From Campylobacterales bacterium (GTDB taxonomy: Bacteria > Campylobacterota > Campylobacteria > Campylobacterales > Sulfurimonadaceae): a stretch of DNA of 37,784 bases. Position numbers and translations under genes: made by a program. The notes under the pieces were generated by a model. The model was not told the origin of the DNA and did not search any database. It saw only the letters and a program-made list of their open reading frames with translations. How positions within the stretch are numbered: position 1 is the first letter of the stretch; each line of letters opens with the position of its first letter. Location: assembly GCA_014764065.1 (NCBI GenBank), contig JACXUG010000003.1, positions 1 to 37,784 on the forward strand. The letters run 5' to 3'. Below, piece by piece: positions 24,284-33,281 of this stretch.

Positions 24284-24597
24284 GCCTGCAGCGCCCCGAC
24301 CCGCTCCGCCATCTTGCGGAGGCCTTTTTCCATGACAGCGTAGGGGGTGTCCACCGTCGTCGCCTTGGCGACAAGAATATAGCTGCCGGCGGCGAGCTGC
24401 GGTTCGAGGCTGTGAAAGAGCGAACGCATACGGCGTTTTGCACGGTTGCGTTTGACGGCATTTCCGACTTTTTTACTGGCAGTGAAACCGACGGTTACAA
24501 AAGGGGTGTTTGGGAGGTAGAAGAGGACAAGCGCAGGCGAATGCGCGCTTTTTCCCTTACGGTAGACCAGCTGAAACTCGCGGTTGTGTTTCAGCAC
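24280..24597 (-). CDS. rnpA: Ribonuclease P protein component
   Basis: A 105-residue basic protein subunit of RNase P, which trims tRNA 5' leaders together with the RNA subunit. The start KHNREFQLVYRKGK and the signature GFTASKKVGNAVKRNRAKRRMRSL are diagnostic. The start is a GTG at 24597 with no clear Shine-Dalgarno sequence, 11 bases after the rpmH stop, so it probably depends on translation of rpmH. It may begin slightly differently. Confidence 0.93.
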   Translation of the reverse strand: MLKHNREFQLVYRKGKSAHSPALVLFYLPNTPFVTVGFTASKKVGNAVKRNRAKRRMRSLFHSLEPQLAAGSYILVAKATTVDTPYAVMEKGLRKMAERVGALQA

Positions 24598-24608
24598 TGC
24601 GGACGAAC

Positions 24609-24743
24609 TCAGGCAGCCAGTTTCTTACGGCCCTTGGCACGACGTGCGTTGATGATCTTGCGGCCGTTTTTTGTCGCCATACGTGCACGGAAACCGTGGG
24701 TACGTTTACGAGGCGTGTTATGGGGTTGGTATGTTCTTTTCAT
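24609..24743 (-). CDS. rpmH: 50S ribosomal protein L34
   Basis: A 44-residue ribosomal protein: [20 protein letters not shown], then [20 protein letters not shown] and KLAA, followed by TGA. Full family length with every hallmark, including [20 protein letters not shown] lies just upstream. It is the first gene of the minus-strand block leading to ruvX. Confidence 0.97.
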   Translation of the reverse strand: MKRTYQPHNTPRKRTHGFRARMATKNGRKIINARRAKGRKKLAA

Positions 24744-24773
24744 GACCATTCCTCTCAGAAAATTTAGTGCGCA

Positions 24774-24779
24774 ATTATG
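24774..24779 (-). promoter_or_regulatory. Likely -10 box of the rpmH operon
   Basis: CATAAT on the minus strand (24779-24774) lies about 30 bases before the rpmH ATG. The stretch further upstream is AT-rich without a good -35. Confidence 0.45.
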
Positions 24780-24807
24780 CCCTATACATACTTAATGCTC
24801 ATTTAAT

Positions 24808-24837
24808 GATGAGGGAAACTCTCCTTTTTCCCGCATC
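24808..24837. repeat. Inverted repeat between the cytochrome gene and rpmH
   Basis: GATG-A-GGGAAA (24808-24818) pairs with TTTCCC-G-CATC (24827-24837), ten pairs with one mismatch and an eight-base loop. It lies just downstream of the cytochrome stop on the minus strand and upstream of the rpmH promoter. No T-run follows on either strand, so it may be a weak transcript end or a regulator site. Confidence 0.4.
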
Positions 24838-24842
24838 TGGGC

Positions 24843-25241
24843 TCAAAAATTGCTGTTGTTATCCAGAGGCGGTACCAGCAGATCTTTGAGCGGCGGCATG
24901 ACCGACTGATCCCGCGGCGTCGCGATATCGCTGAGCGCCTCCTTGATCTGCACATGGCAGTCGCGGCAGCCGCGGATCACCTCGTGCTCTTTCACCCCTA
25001 TATTCTCGACCTTTTCGACGGGATGGCAGGTGAAGCACTCGCTGCCGCATTCGGCCATGGCGTTGGGGTCCGCACTGTGGCACTCGATGCAGCCGAGCAT
25101 CGGCTTGTGGCGCGGGTCTTTCTGGATCGTCGGCAGCAGCTTCGGATGGCAGGTGAGGCAATCCCCGGTACAGGCGTAGAGCGTCGCAAATAGCCCCGGC
25201 AGGAGGACCGGGATGAAAAGAAGACGTTTAAGCATATTCAT
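24843..25241 (-). CDS. Periplasmic tetraheme c-type cytochrome
   Basis: A 132-residue protein with a signal peptide (LLFIPVLLPGLFATLYA) and four CxxCH heme sites: CLTCH, CIECH, CFTCH and CRDCH, within about 70 residues. Extra histidines between them (HKP, HSA, KEHEV) could be distal ligands. The tail (about 105-132) is proline-rich and heme-free. It should carry electrons in the periplasm, but the partner is unknown. It follows clpB by 23 bases on the same strand, an unusual pairing. MNM and the second Met are both possible starts; neither has a strong binding site. Confidence 0.88.
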   Translation of the reverse strand: MNMLKRLLFIPVLLPGLFATLYACTGDCLTCHPKLLPTIQKDPRHKPMLGCIECHSADPNAMAECGSECFTCHPVEKVENIGVKEHEVIRGCRDCHVQIKEALSDIATPRDQSVMPPLKDLLVPPLDNNSNF

Positions 25242-25264
25242 ACCGGGATTGTAGCGCGTCCGGA

Positions 25265-27841
25265 TTAATCGACGGCCACCGTGATCTCGTCGCCCTCGGC
25301 ATCGAAGACGACCCGGTTCCCCTCCTCGACCTCGCCGCCGAGGATCAGATCCGCGAGGCGATCCTCGACGATCTCGTAGAGCGCGCGCTTCAGCGGACGC
25401 GCCCCGTAGACCGGGTCGAAGCCGGCCCGGGCGATCAGGCGTTTGGCCTCGTCGCTCAGTTCCAGCGTAATGCTGCGCTCGGCTACCTTCTTCGCAATGG
25501 CGGCAAAGAAAAGGTTGACGATCGCGACGATCTGATCCTCGCCCAGCGGGTTGAAGATGACCACGTCATCGAGGCGGTTGAGGAACTCCGGCTTGAACTT
25601 GCTGCGCAGTTCGCCCAGCACCACCTCTTCAAGGTTCGGGTCTCCCTGCATCGTCATGATCTTGTCGCTGGCGATGTTCGAGGTGAGGATGATGATCGTA
25701 TTGCTAAAGTCGACCGTCACCCCCTTGTTGTCCGTGAGACGCCCGTCGTCAAGCACCTGCAGCAGCATGTTGAAGACATCCGGGTGCGCCTTCTCCACCT
25801 CGTCGAACAGCACAACGCTGTAGGGTTTGCGGCGGACCGCTTCGGTCAGCTGGCCGCCCTCTTCGTAACCGACGTATCCCGGAGGCGCCCCGACTAGGCG
25901 GGAGACCGCGTGTTTCTCCATGTATTCGCTCATGTCGAGACGGATCAGCGCCTCTTCGCTGTCGAAGAGGAACTTCGCCAGGGTCTTCGCCGTCTGGGTT
26001 TTCCCGACCCCGGTGGGCCCCAGGAACATGAACGACCCGATGGGGCGGTCGGCGTCGGAAAGACCCGCTTTGTTGCGTTTGATGGCGCGGGCGACGGCAT
26101 GGGTCGCCTTCTCCTGCCCGACGACGTCGCGGTTGAGTTCATCCTCGATATGGAGGATCTTTTCGCGTTCGCTCTGGAGCATCTTCGTCACCGGGATGCC
26201 GGTCCACCGGCTGACAATCCCGGCGATGGAGGCTTCGTCGACGCTGTTTTTAAGCAGCGTCCCCTCGCCCTGCATCGTTTTCCACTGCTCCTGAAGTTTT
26301 TCCACTTCGTCGTTGAGCTGCGGGATCTTGCCGTACTCGATCTCGGCGGCCTTGTTGAACTCACCCTGCTGCTTGGCCTGCTCCGCTTCGCGGCGTTTGG
26401 CCTCGATCTCACCCTTGATGGCGGCGATGCGTTCGAAGACCTCTTTTTCCCCCTGGTACTGTGCCTCGAGCGTGCGCTTCTCCTCGTTTGCATCCGCCAG
26501 CTCTTTTTCGATCTCCCCCAGACGCTTGTCGTTGGCGGGGTTTTCGTCCATCTTAAGCGCCTCTTTCTCGACCTGCAGCTCCTGGATCTTGCGTTTTGCA
26601 GCGGAGAGCGCATGCGGCTCGGACTCGATCTGCATCTTCAGCTCCGCCGCTGCCTCGTCGATCAGGTCGATCGCCTTGTCCGGCAGGAAACGGTCACAGA
26701 TATAGCGGTCGGAGAGCTTCGCCGCCGCTACCAGTGCCGCGTCGGTGATCGTGACGTTGTGGTGTGCTTCCAGGCGTTCCTTGATCCCGCGCAGGATCTG
26801 CAGCGCCTGGTTGATGGAGGGCTCATCCACCGTCACCGGCTGGAAACGGCGCTGCAGGGCCGCGTCTTTTTCAAAGTACTTGCGGTACTCCTTGAGCGTC
26901 GTCGCCCCGATGGTGTGCAGTTCGCCCCGGGCCAGCGCCGGCTTGAGGATGTTCGCCGCGTCCATGCTCCCCTCGGAAGCCCCCGCACCGACAATGGTAT
27001 GGATCTCGTCGATAAAGAGGATGACGTTGCCGCTCTTCTTGACTTCGTCGATGACCGCCTTGAGACGGTCCTCGAACTCGCCGCGATACTTCGCCCCGGC
27101 GATAAGCGCGCTCATATCCAGCGCCACGACCCTCTTGTTCTGCAGGGAGAGCGGGACCTCCTTATTATAGATGCGCTGCGCCAGCCCTTCGACCAGGGCC
27201 GTTTTACCGACCCCCGGCTCGCCGAGCAGGATGGGATTGTTCTTCGTTTTGCGGATGAGGATCTGCATCATGCGCTGCACCTCCTCGTCGCGGCCGATGA
27301 CTGGGGGCAGTTCGCCCGCAGCCGCCTGTGCCGTCAGGTCGATACCGTACTTGGAGAGGCTCTCGAGGTTCTCATCCGCCGTCTGGCTCTCGATCTTCTG
27401 TCCTCCGCGCATCGCCTCGAACGTCTTGCGCAGTTCCATCTTGTTGACGTATTTGGCCAGGATCGTTCCGAACGGTTCGCTCTCGAGGTTGCCGAGAATG
27501 AAACTGTCGACGGCCATATAGCTGTCGCCGCCCCTCGTCATCTCCCCGACACCGCGTTCCAGCGCCTGCACGAGGTTGCGCGAGATGCGCATGTTCTCCT
27601 TGCTCACACCGCTGCTTTTGGGAAGCTTGTCCGCGGCGCTTTTGACATCGAGCTCGATCGCGCTTTTATCGATGTTCATCTTCCGCAGGGCCTGGTTCAG
27701 TACGGTGTCGCTGTTGGTGAGCAGCGCCCAGAGCACATGCACCGGCTCCACTTCGTTGTTCTGGTTGTGCAGTCCCAGCGAAAGGGCCGATTCGATGGTC
27801 TGCGTCATCTGATGGGTCAGTTTTTCAAAAATCGTATTCAT
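25265..27841 (-). CDS. clpB: ATP-dependent disaggregase ClpB
   Basis: An 858-residue Hsp100 chaperone that extracts proteins from aggregates with DnaK. It has an N domain (1 to about 145), and a first AAA+ module with Walker [16 protein letters not shown] and Walker [10 protein letters not shown]. The long middle coiled coil (about 400-520) is rich in E and K. The second AAA+ module has [31 protein letters not shown] and a C-terminal [18 protein letters not shown]. There is no ClpP-binding loop. The binding site AAAGGAAG precedes ATG 27841, and a consensus promoter with a large dyad lies upstream. Confidence 0.96.
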   Translation of the reverse strand: MNTIFEKLTHQMTQTIESALSLGLHNQNNEVEPVHVLWALLTNSDTVLNQALRKMNIDKSAIELDVKSAADKLPKSSGVSKENMRISRNLVQALERGVGEMTRGGDSYMAVDSFILGNLESEPFGTILAKYVNKMELRKTFEAMRGGQKIESQTADENLESLSKYGIDLTAQAAAGELPPVIGRDEEVQRMMQILIRKTKNNPILLGEPGVGKTALVEGLAQRIYNKEVPLSLQNKRVVALDMSALIAGAKYRGEFEDRLKAVIDEVKKSGNVILFIDEIHTIVGAGASEGSMDAANILKPALARGELHTIGATTLKEYRKYFEKDAALQRRFQPVTVDEPSINQALQILRGIKERLEAHHNVTITDAALVAAAKLSDRYICDRFLPDKAIDLIDEAAAELKMQIESEPHALSAAKRKIQELQVEKEALKMDENPANDKRLGEIEKELADANEEKRTLEAQYQGEKEVFERIAAIKGEIEAKRREAEQAKQQGEFNKAAEIEYGKIPQLNDEVEKLQEQWKTMQGEGTLLKNSVDEASIAGIVSRWTGIPVTKMLQSEREKILHIEDELNRDVVGQEKATHAVARAIKRNKAGLSDADRPIGSFMFLGPTGVGKTQTAKTLAKFLFDSEEALIRLDMSEYMEKHAVSRLVGAPPGYVGYEEGGQLTEAVRRKPYSVVLFDEVEKAHPDVFNMLLQVLDDGRLTDNKGVTVDFSNTIIILTSNIASDKIMTMQGDPNLEEVVLGELRSKFKPEFLNRLDDVVIFNPLGEDQIVAIVNLFFAAIAKKVAERSITLELSDEAKRLIARAGFDPVYGARPLKRALYEIVEDRLADLILGGEVEEGNRVVFDAEGDEITVAVD

Positions 27842-27883
27842 ATCATTCTTCCTTTGGTAGGATTGGGCTACTTGACTGGAATG

Positions 27884-27937
27884 ATTATAGCATCTTTAGT
27901 CTAGTAGTGTCAACTATAGTTGATATAAACTGACTAA
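27884..27937 (-). promoter_or_regulatory. clpB promoter with symmetric 42-bp operator-like dyad
   Basis: On the minus strand a perfect TTGACA (27913-27908) and a perfect TATAAT (27889-27884) are separated by 18 bases. Overlapping the -35 is the perfect palindrome TCAACTATAGTTGA (27910-27923). Outside it, TTAGTC (27896-27901) and GACTAA (27932-27937) are inverted arms centred on exactly the same point, with eight unpaired bases on each side. This suggests a repressor dimer or tetramer covering the promoter. It matches neither CIRCE (TTAGCACTC) nor the HspR HAIR motif (CTTGAGT) as I know them. Confidence 0.75.
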
Positions 27938-28021
27938 GGTTTTATAAATCCCGCCGGTCACCTTCTGCACATTTTCTCCAAACGCAACGGCCTGCATGCT
28001 TTTATTTTACTATTGTTTGAC

Positions 28022-28027
28022 TATAAT
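28022..28027 (+). promoter_or_regulatory. -10 box of the ctpA-pur operon
   Basis: TATAAT at 28022-28027 follows a T-rich tract without a -35, typical of Campylobacterota. The leader to ATG 28066 is about 30 bases. The sequence just after the box, ACGCTCAAAA, recurs after the TATAAT at 34730. Confidence 0.65.
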
Positions 28028-28065
28028 AGACGCTCAAAAATCGCAAGACTGAAAAGCAATAGAAA

Positions 28066-29394
28066 ATGAAAAAGAAAAAGATGATGGCGATGGGCTTTCT
28101 CACGGCAACGGCGGCCGTAGCCCTGACCTATTCCACCGCCCTCCTCGCCGACGCACCCAAAGAGGGTGCACCGACGGTCGAAGCTTCCCGCCTCCAGGCC
28201 CTGGCGAAGTTCACGAAGGTGCTGAGTATCGTCGAAAAATACTATGTCGACGAAGAGAGCATCGATACCCTCATGAACAAATCCATCGAGGGGATGATGG
28301 GCAAGCTCGACGCCCACTCCTCCTACCTGAACCAGAAGGACTTCAAAGACCTCCAGGTCCAGACCAAAGGGGAGTTCGGCGGCCTCGGCATCACCGTCGG
28401 TATCAAAGATGGCGCCCTCACCGTCATCGCGCCGATCGAAGGCACGCCGGCGGACAAAGCCGGTCTGCAGGCTGGGGACATCATTCTCAAGATCGACGAT
28501 ACGCCGACGCTCGACATGGACATCGACGAAGCGGTCAACCTGATGCGCGGCAAGCCGAAAACGCCGATCGACATCACCATCGTCCGCAAGGGCGAAACGA
28601 AACCCTTCGTCGTCAACATCATCCGCGACATCATCAAGATCCAGTCCGTCTACGCCAAAACGATCGGCGACGACATCGTCTATCTGCGCGTCACCAGTTT
28701 CGACCAGAAGGTCGTCGACGGCATCTCCAAGGCGATCCGCCAGCATAACGGTGAGGCCAAGGGCTTCATCCTCGACCTCCGCAACAATCCCGGCGGCCTG
28801 CTCGACCAGGCCGTCGGCCTCGTCGACCTCTTTGTCGACAAAGGGGTCATCGTCTCCCAGAAAGGTCGTGACGAACGCGAAAACAGCGAGTACAGCGCCC
28901 ACCATTCGGCAACCCTGACGGAGAAGCCTCTTGTGGTTCTCGTCAACGAGGGGAGCGCCTCCGCCTCCGAGATCGTCAGCGGTGCGCTGCAGGACCACAA
29001 GCGTGCCGTGCTGGTCGGGAAGAAGACCTTCGGAAAAGGCTCCGTCCAGGTGATCCTGCCCATCAGCGACACCGAAGCCATCAAGCTGACGGTCGCGCGC
29101 TACTACCTGCCGAGTGGTCGTACGATCCAGGCGATCGGCGTCACCCCGGACATCATCGTTGACCGTGGGCTCGTCCCGAAAACCGACGACGACGAATTCG
29201 CCATCAAAGAGGCCGACCTGAAGATGCACCTTAAAAGCGAACTGAAGAAGATCGACGGCAATACCACCGATCCCGAAGCGGACGACAAAACGGACACCAA
29301 CATCATTACGGAAAAACAGGTCAACAACGACATCCAACTCAAAGAGGCGATTGACATCCTCAAAGCACTGATCATCGTGAAAGGAACACATTGA
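28066..29394 (+). CDS. ctpA: S41-family C-terminal processing peptidase
   Basis: A 442-residue exported serine protease. It has a signal peptide or anchor (about 6-28), an N-terminal helical part ([19 protein letters not shown]), a PDZ domain (about 90-175: [28 protein letters not shown]) and the S41 catalytic domain. [17 protein letters not shown], the nucleophile in [17 protein letters not shown] (Ser about 299) and the Lys in [11 protein letters not shown] form the Ser-Lys dyad. It trims periplasmic proteins at their C-termini. Its stop overlaps purC by one base. It heads the operon into the pur genes. Confidence 0.93.
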   Translation: MKKKKMMAMGFLTATAAVALTYSTALLADAPKEGAPTVEASRLQALAKFTKVLSIVEKYYVDEESIDTLMNKSIEGMMGKLDAHSSYLNQKDFKDLQVQTKGEFGGLGITVGIKDGALTVIAPIEGTPADKAGLQAGDIILKIDDTPTLDMDIDEAVNLMRGKPKTPIDITIVRKGETKPFVVNIIRDIIKIQSVYAKTIGDDIVYLRVTSFDQKVVDGISKAIRQHNGEAKGFILDLRNNPGGLLDQAVGLVDLFVDKGVIVSQKGRDERENSEYSAHHSATLTEKPLVVLVNEGSASASEIVSGALQDHKRAVLVGKKTFGKGSVQVILPISDTEAIKLTVARYYLPSGRTIQAIGVTPDIIVDRGLVPKTDDDEFAIKEADLKMHLKSELKKIDGNTTDPEADDKTDTNIITEKQVNNDIQLKEAIDILKALIIVKGTH

Positions 29395-30110
29395 TGGAAA
29401 AACGCGAATTGCTGTATGAAGGCAAGGCAAAAAAACTCTTTACAACGGACGATGCAAATCTGATCATCTCCGAATTCAAAGACGACCTGACCGCTTTCAA
29501 TGGCGCCAAAAAATCGAGTGAGGCGGGCAAAGGTGCCATCAACAACAAAATCTCGACGGAACTCTTCAAACTGATCGAGTCCAAAGGCGTCCCAACACAC
29601 TTCGTAGATATGCTCGACGACAACCATATGCTGCACAAGCGTGTCGACATTATTCTCATCGAAGTCATCGTCCGCAACATCGCCACCGGGAGCCTGAGCA
29701 AGAACCTCGGTATCGAGGAGGGCAAAGTGCTGCCGTTCACCCTCGTCGAATTCGACTATAAAAACGATGCGCTCGGCGATCCGAAGCTCAACGACCAGCA
29801 CGCTCTGATCCTCGGCCTCGTTGACTACCAGGACGAGCTCGACAAGATCCGCCGTATGGCCCGCCAAGTCAACGACATCCTCAAGCCCTACTTCGCGGAG
29901 AAAGGCCTCAACCTTGTCGACTTCAAACTCGAGTTCGGCAAGGACAAAGAGGGCAATATCATTCTCGCGGACGAGATCAGCCCGGACAACTGCCGTTTCT
30001 GGGATATGGAAACGGGCGAAAAAATGGACAAAGACCGTTTCCGCCAGGGCCTCGGCGGGCTCAAAGTGGCCTATGAAGAAGTTCTGAACCGCATTTTGGG
30101 AGTAAAGTAA
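29394..30110 (+). CDS. purC: Phosphoribosylaminoimidazole-succinocarboxamide synthase
   Basis: A 238-residue SAICAR synthetase that joins aspartate to CAIR with ATP in purine synthesis. Motifs are [11 protein letters not shown] (nucleotide loop), [52 protein letters not shown] and [15 protein letters not shown]. It starts one base inside the ctpA stop, with AAAGGAA upstream. Length is normal. Confidence 0.96.
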   Translation: MEKRELLYEGKAKKLFTTDDANLIISEFKDDLTAFNGAKKSSEAGKGAINNKISTELFKLIESKGVPTHFVDMLDDNHMLHKRVDIILIEVIVRNIATGSLSKNLGIEEGKVLPFTLVEFDYKNDALGDPKLNDQHALILGLVDYQDELDKIRRMARQVNDILKPYFAEKGLNLVDFKLEFGKDKEGNIILADEISPDNCRFWDMETGEKMDKDRFRQGLGGLKVAYEEVLNRILGVK

Positions 30111-30352
30111 TGAAAGCGATCGTCAACGTATTTTTGAAGCAGGGTGTCCTGGATTCCCAGGGCAAAGCCGTCCACCACGCACTGAACTCACTCAAATTCG
30201 ACGGTGTCAACGATGTCCGCGTCGGCAAGCAGATCGTCCTTGACCTCACGGCTGCCGATGAAGCGAGCGCCAAAGCGGAGGTGACTGAAATGTGCGAATC
30301 CCTGCTGGCCAACACCGTCATCGAAGATTACGTTATCGAGATCGTCTCATGA
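30110..30352 (+). CDS. purS: FGAM synthase subunit PurS
   Basis: An 80-residue protein, the small structural subunit of the three-part formylglycinamidine ribonucleotide synthase. It starts KAIVNVFLKQGVLDSQGKAV and contains VRVGKQIVLDL, both typical. It overlaps purC by one base and purQ by four. The third part, PurL, is not in this window. Confidence 0.94.
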   Translation: MKAIVNVFLKQGVLDSQGKAVHHALNSLKFDGVNDVRVGKQIVLDLTAADEASAKAEVTEMCESLLANTVIEDYVIEIVS

Positions 30353-31023
30353 AAGTCTCCATCATTCAGTTTCCCGGAACGAACTGCGAGTACGATACGC
30401 AGTACGCTTTCGAAAAGCTGGGAGCGACGACGGAGATCGTCTGGCACAAAGAGACCAGCATTGCCGGCGGCACCGACCTTGTCGTTGTTGCAGGCGGTTT
30501 CAGCTACGGCGACTACCTGCGCAGCGGAGCCATCGCCCGTTTCAGTCCCGTCATGCAGGCCGTCGAGGCCCATGCCGCACGCGGCGGAAAAGTGCTCGGC
30601 ATCTGCAACGGTTTCCAGGTCCTGACCGAATCGCGTCTGCTGCCGGGTGCGCTTAAACGCAACGAACACCTCCATTTCATCTCACGCCACCACCACCTCA
30701 AAGTCGTCGGAAATGAGAATACCTTTCTGCAGAAGCTGAACAAGGGCGACGTCGTGAACATCCCCATCGCCCATCACGACGGGAACTACTACATCGATCC
30801 GGACGGCCTCAAGGCCCTCTACGATAACGACCAGGTCCTGCTGCACTACTGTGACAGCAAAGGCAACGTAAGCAACCCCAACGGTTCCGTCGATGCCATC
30901 GCCGGTGTCTGTAATGCAGCCAAGAACGTTTTCGGCCTGATGCCACATCCCGAGCGCGCCATGGAAGCAATCCTCGGATCCGCAGACGGCAAAGCGATGC
31001 TTGAAGGGTTCTTCGCTTCGTAA
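30349..31023 (+). CDS. purQ: FGAM synthase glutaminase subunit PurQ
   Basis: A 224-residue class I glutamine amidotransferase that supplies ammonia to PurL. The sequence has SIIQFPGTNCEYDT, GGFSYGDYLRSGAIARFSP, the nucleophile in GKVLGICNGFQ and the HPE of the triad in FGLMPHPERAME. The start overlaps purS (ATGA at 30349-30352). Length is as expected. Confidence 0.95.
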   Translation: MKVSIIQFPGTNCEYDTQYAFEKLGATTEIVWHKETSIAGGTDLVVVAGGFSYGDYLRSGAIARFSPVMQAVEAHAARGGKVLGICNGFQVLTESRLLPGALKRNEHLHFISRHHHLKVVGNENTFLQKLNKGDVVNIPIAHHDGNYYIDPDGLKALYDNDQVLLHYCDSKGNVSNPNGSVDAIAGVCNAAKNVFGLMPHPERAMEAILGSADGKAMLEGFFAS

Positions 31024-32198
31024 TGCGTTCGTTCCTACTGCTCCTCTGGCTCGGTACCTTCGGCCTCCTGCAGGCCGCCACATTCGTGAACGACATTCCC
31101 GAGACCGTCATGCCCTTCGGCATGCAGGCCCAAGAGGCGGACCAATCGACAGAAGCCAAGAGCGATGCGATTTCCGTAGAGGAGGAGGCGTCTGGCACAC
31201 GGCATCTTTACGCCACGCTGGTCGAAAAACCCGAGCGCCTCTTCAAGGGTGAAATCGTCTCCATCCTCATCCGTTCCGTTATCACGACCGACCTCTTCGA
31301 CGGCCTCGCCTACCGCTTCAGCGGCGGCAGCGGCCTCGAACTCCTCAGTGATACCCCCGAACGCGAAACGCACGATCACACTTACTTCGACCGCTTCTAT
31401 TTCAAGGTCACGGGAAAACGCGCCCTGCTGCCCGACATTACGCCGGTGCTCACCCTGGGCTACGGTGAAGAGGAGAGCTCCGAACCGTTGCAGGGCGGTG
31501 CCGTCGAGACGACGGTCCTCAACCCTCCGCAAAACTTCTGCGGGATTCTCGCCGACCGTTTCACCGTGACACATGTCAAGACCACCGTCTACGACAAAGC
31601 CAACAACATCATCGTAATCTCCGCCGATGCGAATCGCAGCGACCTTGGGGCGTTCCACCTGCCCCAGGCCGGGAAGCAGGATTTCGAATCGTTGCAGCAA
31701 GATCCGCATTTCGCGTCGATGAGCTACTATGCCGTCCTGCCCAAGACGATGGAAGTGCTGCGTTTCCAGTATTTCAACCTGCAGAGCAAACAGTATGAAC
31801 GGATGAGTATCCCGATCGAGGTGGATGACGATCTCGTCTCGACAACGAGTGACATCAACCCGGTCGAGCACGGGCACGTCACCCAGAAAACCGTTGTTTT
31901 CCTCGTCGTGTTCGGGCTATTCTTCCTACTCGCGCTCTGGAAACGCTCCTGGACGCTGCTCGCCGTCGCCGTCGCCGCGGGAGCCTATGCCGCTTGGCTC
32001 AACGTTCCGCTGCAGCAGGTCTGCATCAAAGAGGGGTCGCCGATCTACCTTCTGCCGATGCGCAACGCCACGGTCTTCGAGATCGCCCCGTCGCGCTACC
32101 AGTTAAACGCCGAAGGGCATATCAAAGGCTATACGAAAGTTCGCCTCCAAAACGAACAGATCGGTTGGGTCAAGAATGAAGATACTTGCGCGGATTAA
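31023..32198 (+). CDS. Membrane-anchored periplasmic protein with C-terminal SH3-like domain
   Basis: A 391-residue protein. It begins with a signal peptide (FLLLLWLGTFGLLQAA). A beta-rich periplasmic region follows (about 60-280), with a BatD-like segment LFKGEIVSILIRSVI, then two adjacent membrane helices (about 288-325). The C-terminal 60 residues resemble a bacterial SH3 domain (CIKEGSPIYLLPMRNATVFE, then a final IGWVKNEDTC), with one cysteine at each end that could form a disulfide. Function is unknown; a role at the cell envelope is inferred. The start shares a base with the purQ stop, and the end overlaps plsC by 23 bases. Confidence 0.75.
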   Translation: MRSFLLLLWLGTFGLLQAATFVNDIPETVMPFGMQAQEADQSTEAKSDAISVEEEASGTRHLYATLVEKPERLFKGEIVSILIRSVITTDLFDGLAYRFSGGSGLELLSDTPERETHDHTYFDRFYFKVTGKRALLPDITPVLTLGYGEEESSEPLQGGAVETTVLNPPQNFCGILADRFTVTHVKTTVYDKANNIIVISADANRSDLGAFHLPQAGKQDFESLQQDPHFASMSYYAVLPKTMEVLRFQYFNLQSKQYERMSIPIEVDDDLVSTTSDINPVEHGHVTQKTVVFLVVFGLFFLLALWKRSWTLLAVAVAAGAYAAWLNVPLQQVCIKEGSPIYLLPMRNATVFEIAPSRYQLNAEGHIKGYTKVRLQNEQIGWVKNEDTCAD

Positions 32199-32868
32199 CT
32201 GGGTTTACAGCACCCTCGTCATTTTTACGGGGCTGCTGCTCAAAATCCTGCTCTACCCTTTCGTCCCCCGCCCTTATGCATCGAAAATATCCGCCTGGTT
32301 CATCCGGATACTGATCTTCGTCCATGTCCGTAAAATCGGCACCCCGGACCCCGAAGCGCAGATGTATATCATCAACCACCAGAGCGAACTCGACATCGGT
32401 GTTATCGAGAGCTCGACAAAGCGCGAGCTCGCCTGGGTCGCCAAAAAAGAGCTCTTCGAAATCCCTTTTTTCTCGCTGGCTGTCCGCCTCTCCCGGGAGA
32501 TCCCCCTGGAACGCGAAAGCAAAAGCGCGCTCGTCGGCCTGCTCAAAGCGGCCAAAGAGCGGATCGACGACGGGCGGATCGTCTGCATCTTTCCCGAAGG
32601 CACCCGTTCGGAAAGCGGCCGGATGCGCCGCTTCAAACCCGGGGCGAAACTGATCGCCGACAAGCTCGGCCTGACGGTACAGCCCGTCGTGCTGATCCAT
32701 ACCGCCCGATTTTTCAGTACCAAGCGCATGACCGCCGCCCCGGGCGTCATCACCGCGGTCTACCTGGAGAGCGTCCAGGCAGACAAAAACGACAAAAAAT
32801 GGCTGGAACAGCTGCAGCTTCGGATGCAGGAAACCTATGACCGTTACGAAGAAAGGAAAGAATCATGA
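32176..32868 (+). CDS. plsC: 1-acyl-sn-glycerol-3-phosphate acyltransferase
   Basis: A 230-residue PlsC-family enzyme that makes phosphatidic acid in the inner membrane. It has an N-terminal membrane helix (about 8-30), the catalytic NHQSELD (the NHx4D motif), IPLERESK, and FPEGTRSESG. Length is normal. Its beginning lies within the end of the SH3 protein gene, and its stop overlaps crcB by four bases, so all are co-translated. Confidence 0.93.
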   Translation: MKILARINWVYSTLVIFTGLLLKILLYPFVPRPYASKISAWFIRILIFVHVRKIGTPDPEAQMYIINHQSELDIGVIESSTKRELAWVAKKELFEIPFFSLAVRLSREIPLERESKSALVGLLKAAKERIDDGRIVCIFPEGTRSESGRMRRFKPGAKLIADKLGLTVQPVVLIHTARFFSTKRMTAAPGVITAVYLESVQADKNDKKWLEQLQLRMQETYDRYEERKES

Positions 32869-33251
32869 GCCTTGCCACCCTGCTCGCCATCGGAAGCGGC
32901 GGTTTTATCGGCGCCGTTCTGCGAGCCTACCTCAACGGTCTCATCTCCCACCGTGTTCCCCATGACCTCCCCTTCGGCACCCTCGGCGTCAACCTGATCG
33001 GCAGTTTCATCATGGGGATCCTAGTCGCCTATTTCATGTACACGACCTACTTCTCGCTGCATGTCAAATCCTTCCTCTCGACGGGGATCCTTGGGGCTTT
33101 GACGACCTATTCGACCTTCGCGATCGAAAGTGTCATGCTGCTGGGCGGCGGTCACCTCGCCCTGGCGGCCGCCAATATCGGGCTGAATGCACTTGGAACC
33201 GTATTCATGGCCGGAGCTGGATTCAAACTGGCGTCAACCTTCGTGCGCTGA
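32865..33251 (+). CDS. crcB: Fluoride channel CrcB/Fluc
   Basis: A 128-residue four-helix membrane protein that exports fluoride as an antiparallel dimer. Motifs: IGSGGFIGAVLRAYL, PFGTLGVNLIGSFIMGIL (conserved Asn) and STGILGALTTYSTFAIE (the phenylalanine box region). No fluoride riboswitch is seen upstream, because the gene is inside an operon and overlaps plsC by four bases. Confidence 0.95.
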   Translation: MSLATLLAIGSGGFIGAVLRAYLNGLISHRVPHDLPFGTLGVNLIGSFIMGILVAYFMYTTYFSLHVKSFLSTGILGALTTYSTFAIESVMLLGGGHLALAAANIGLNALGTVFMAGAGFKLASTFVR

Positions 33252-33281
33252 GCGCGGGGTATATTGATTGAAAGGAAGAGT

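Noticed and set aside
24744-24842. Replication origin near rpmH
   Set aside because: No DnaA-box cluster, AT-rich unwinding element or dnaA gene; rpmH-rnpA position alone is not evidence in this phylum.
25910-27904. 664-codon plus-strand ORF opposite clpB
   Set aside because: It is antisense to a complete ClpB with all motifs; no family-like sequence and no ribosome site.
27884-27937. CIRCE or HspR HAIR operator at clpB
   Set aside because: Neither TTAGCACTC/GAGTGCTAA nor CTTGAGT/ACTCAAG is present; the dyad is different.
28021-29430. 469-codon minus-strand ORF opposite ctpA
   Set aside because: Shadow of the S41 peptidase gene; repetitive D/V/F composition from reversed codons.
32865-33251. 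Fluoride riboswitch before crcB
   Set aside because: crcB overlaps plsC and has no leader of its own.
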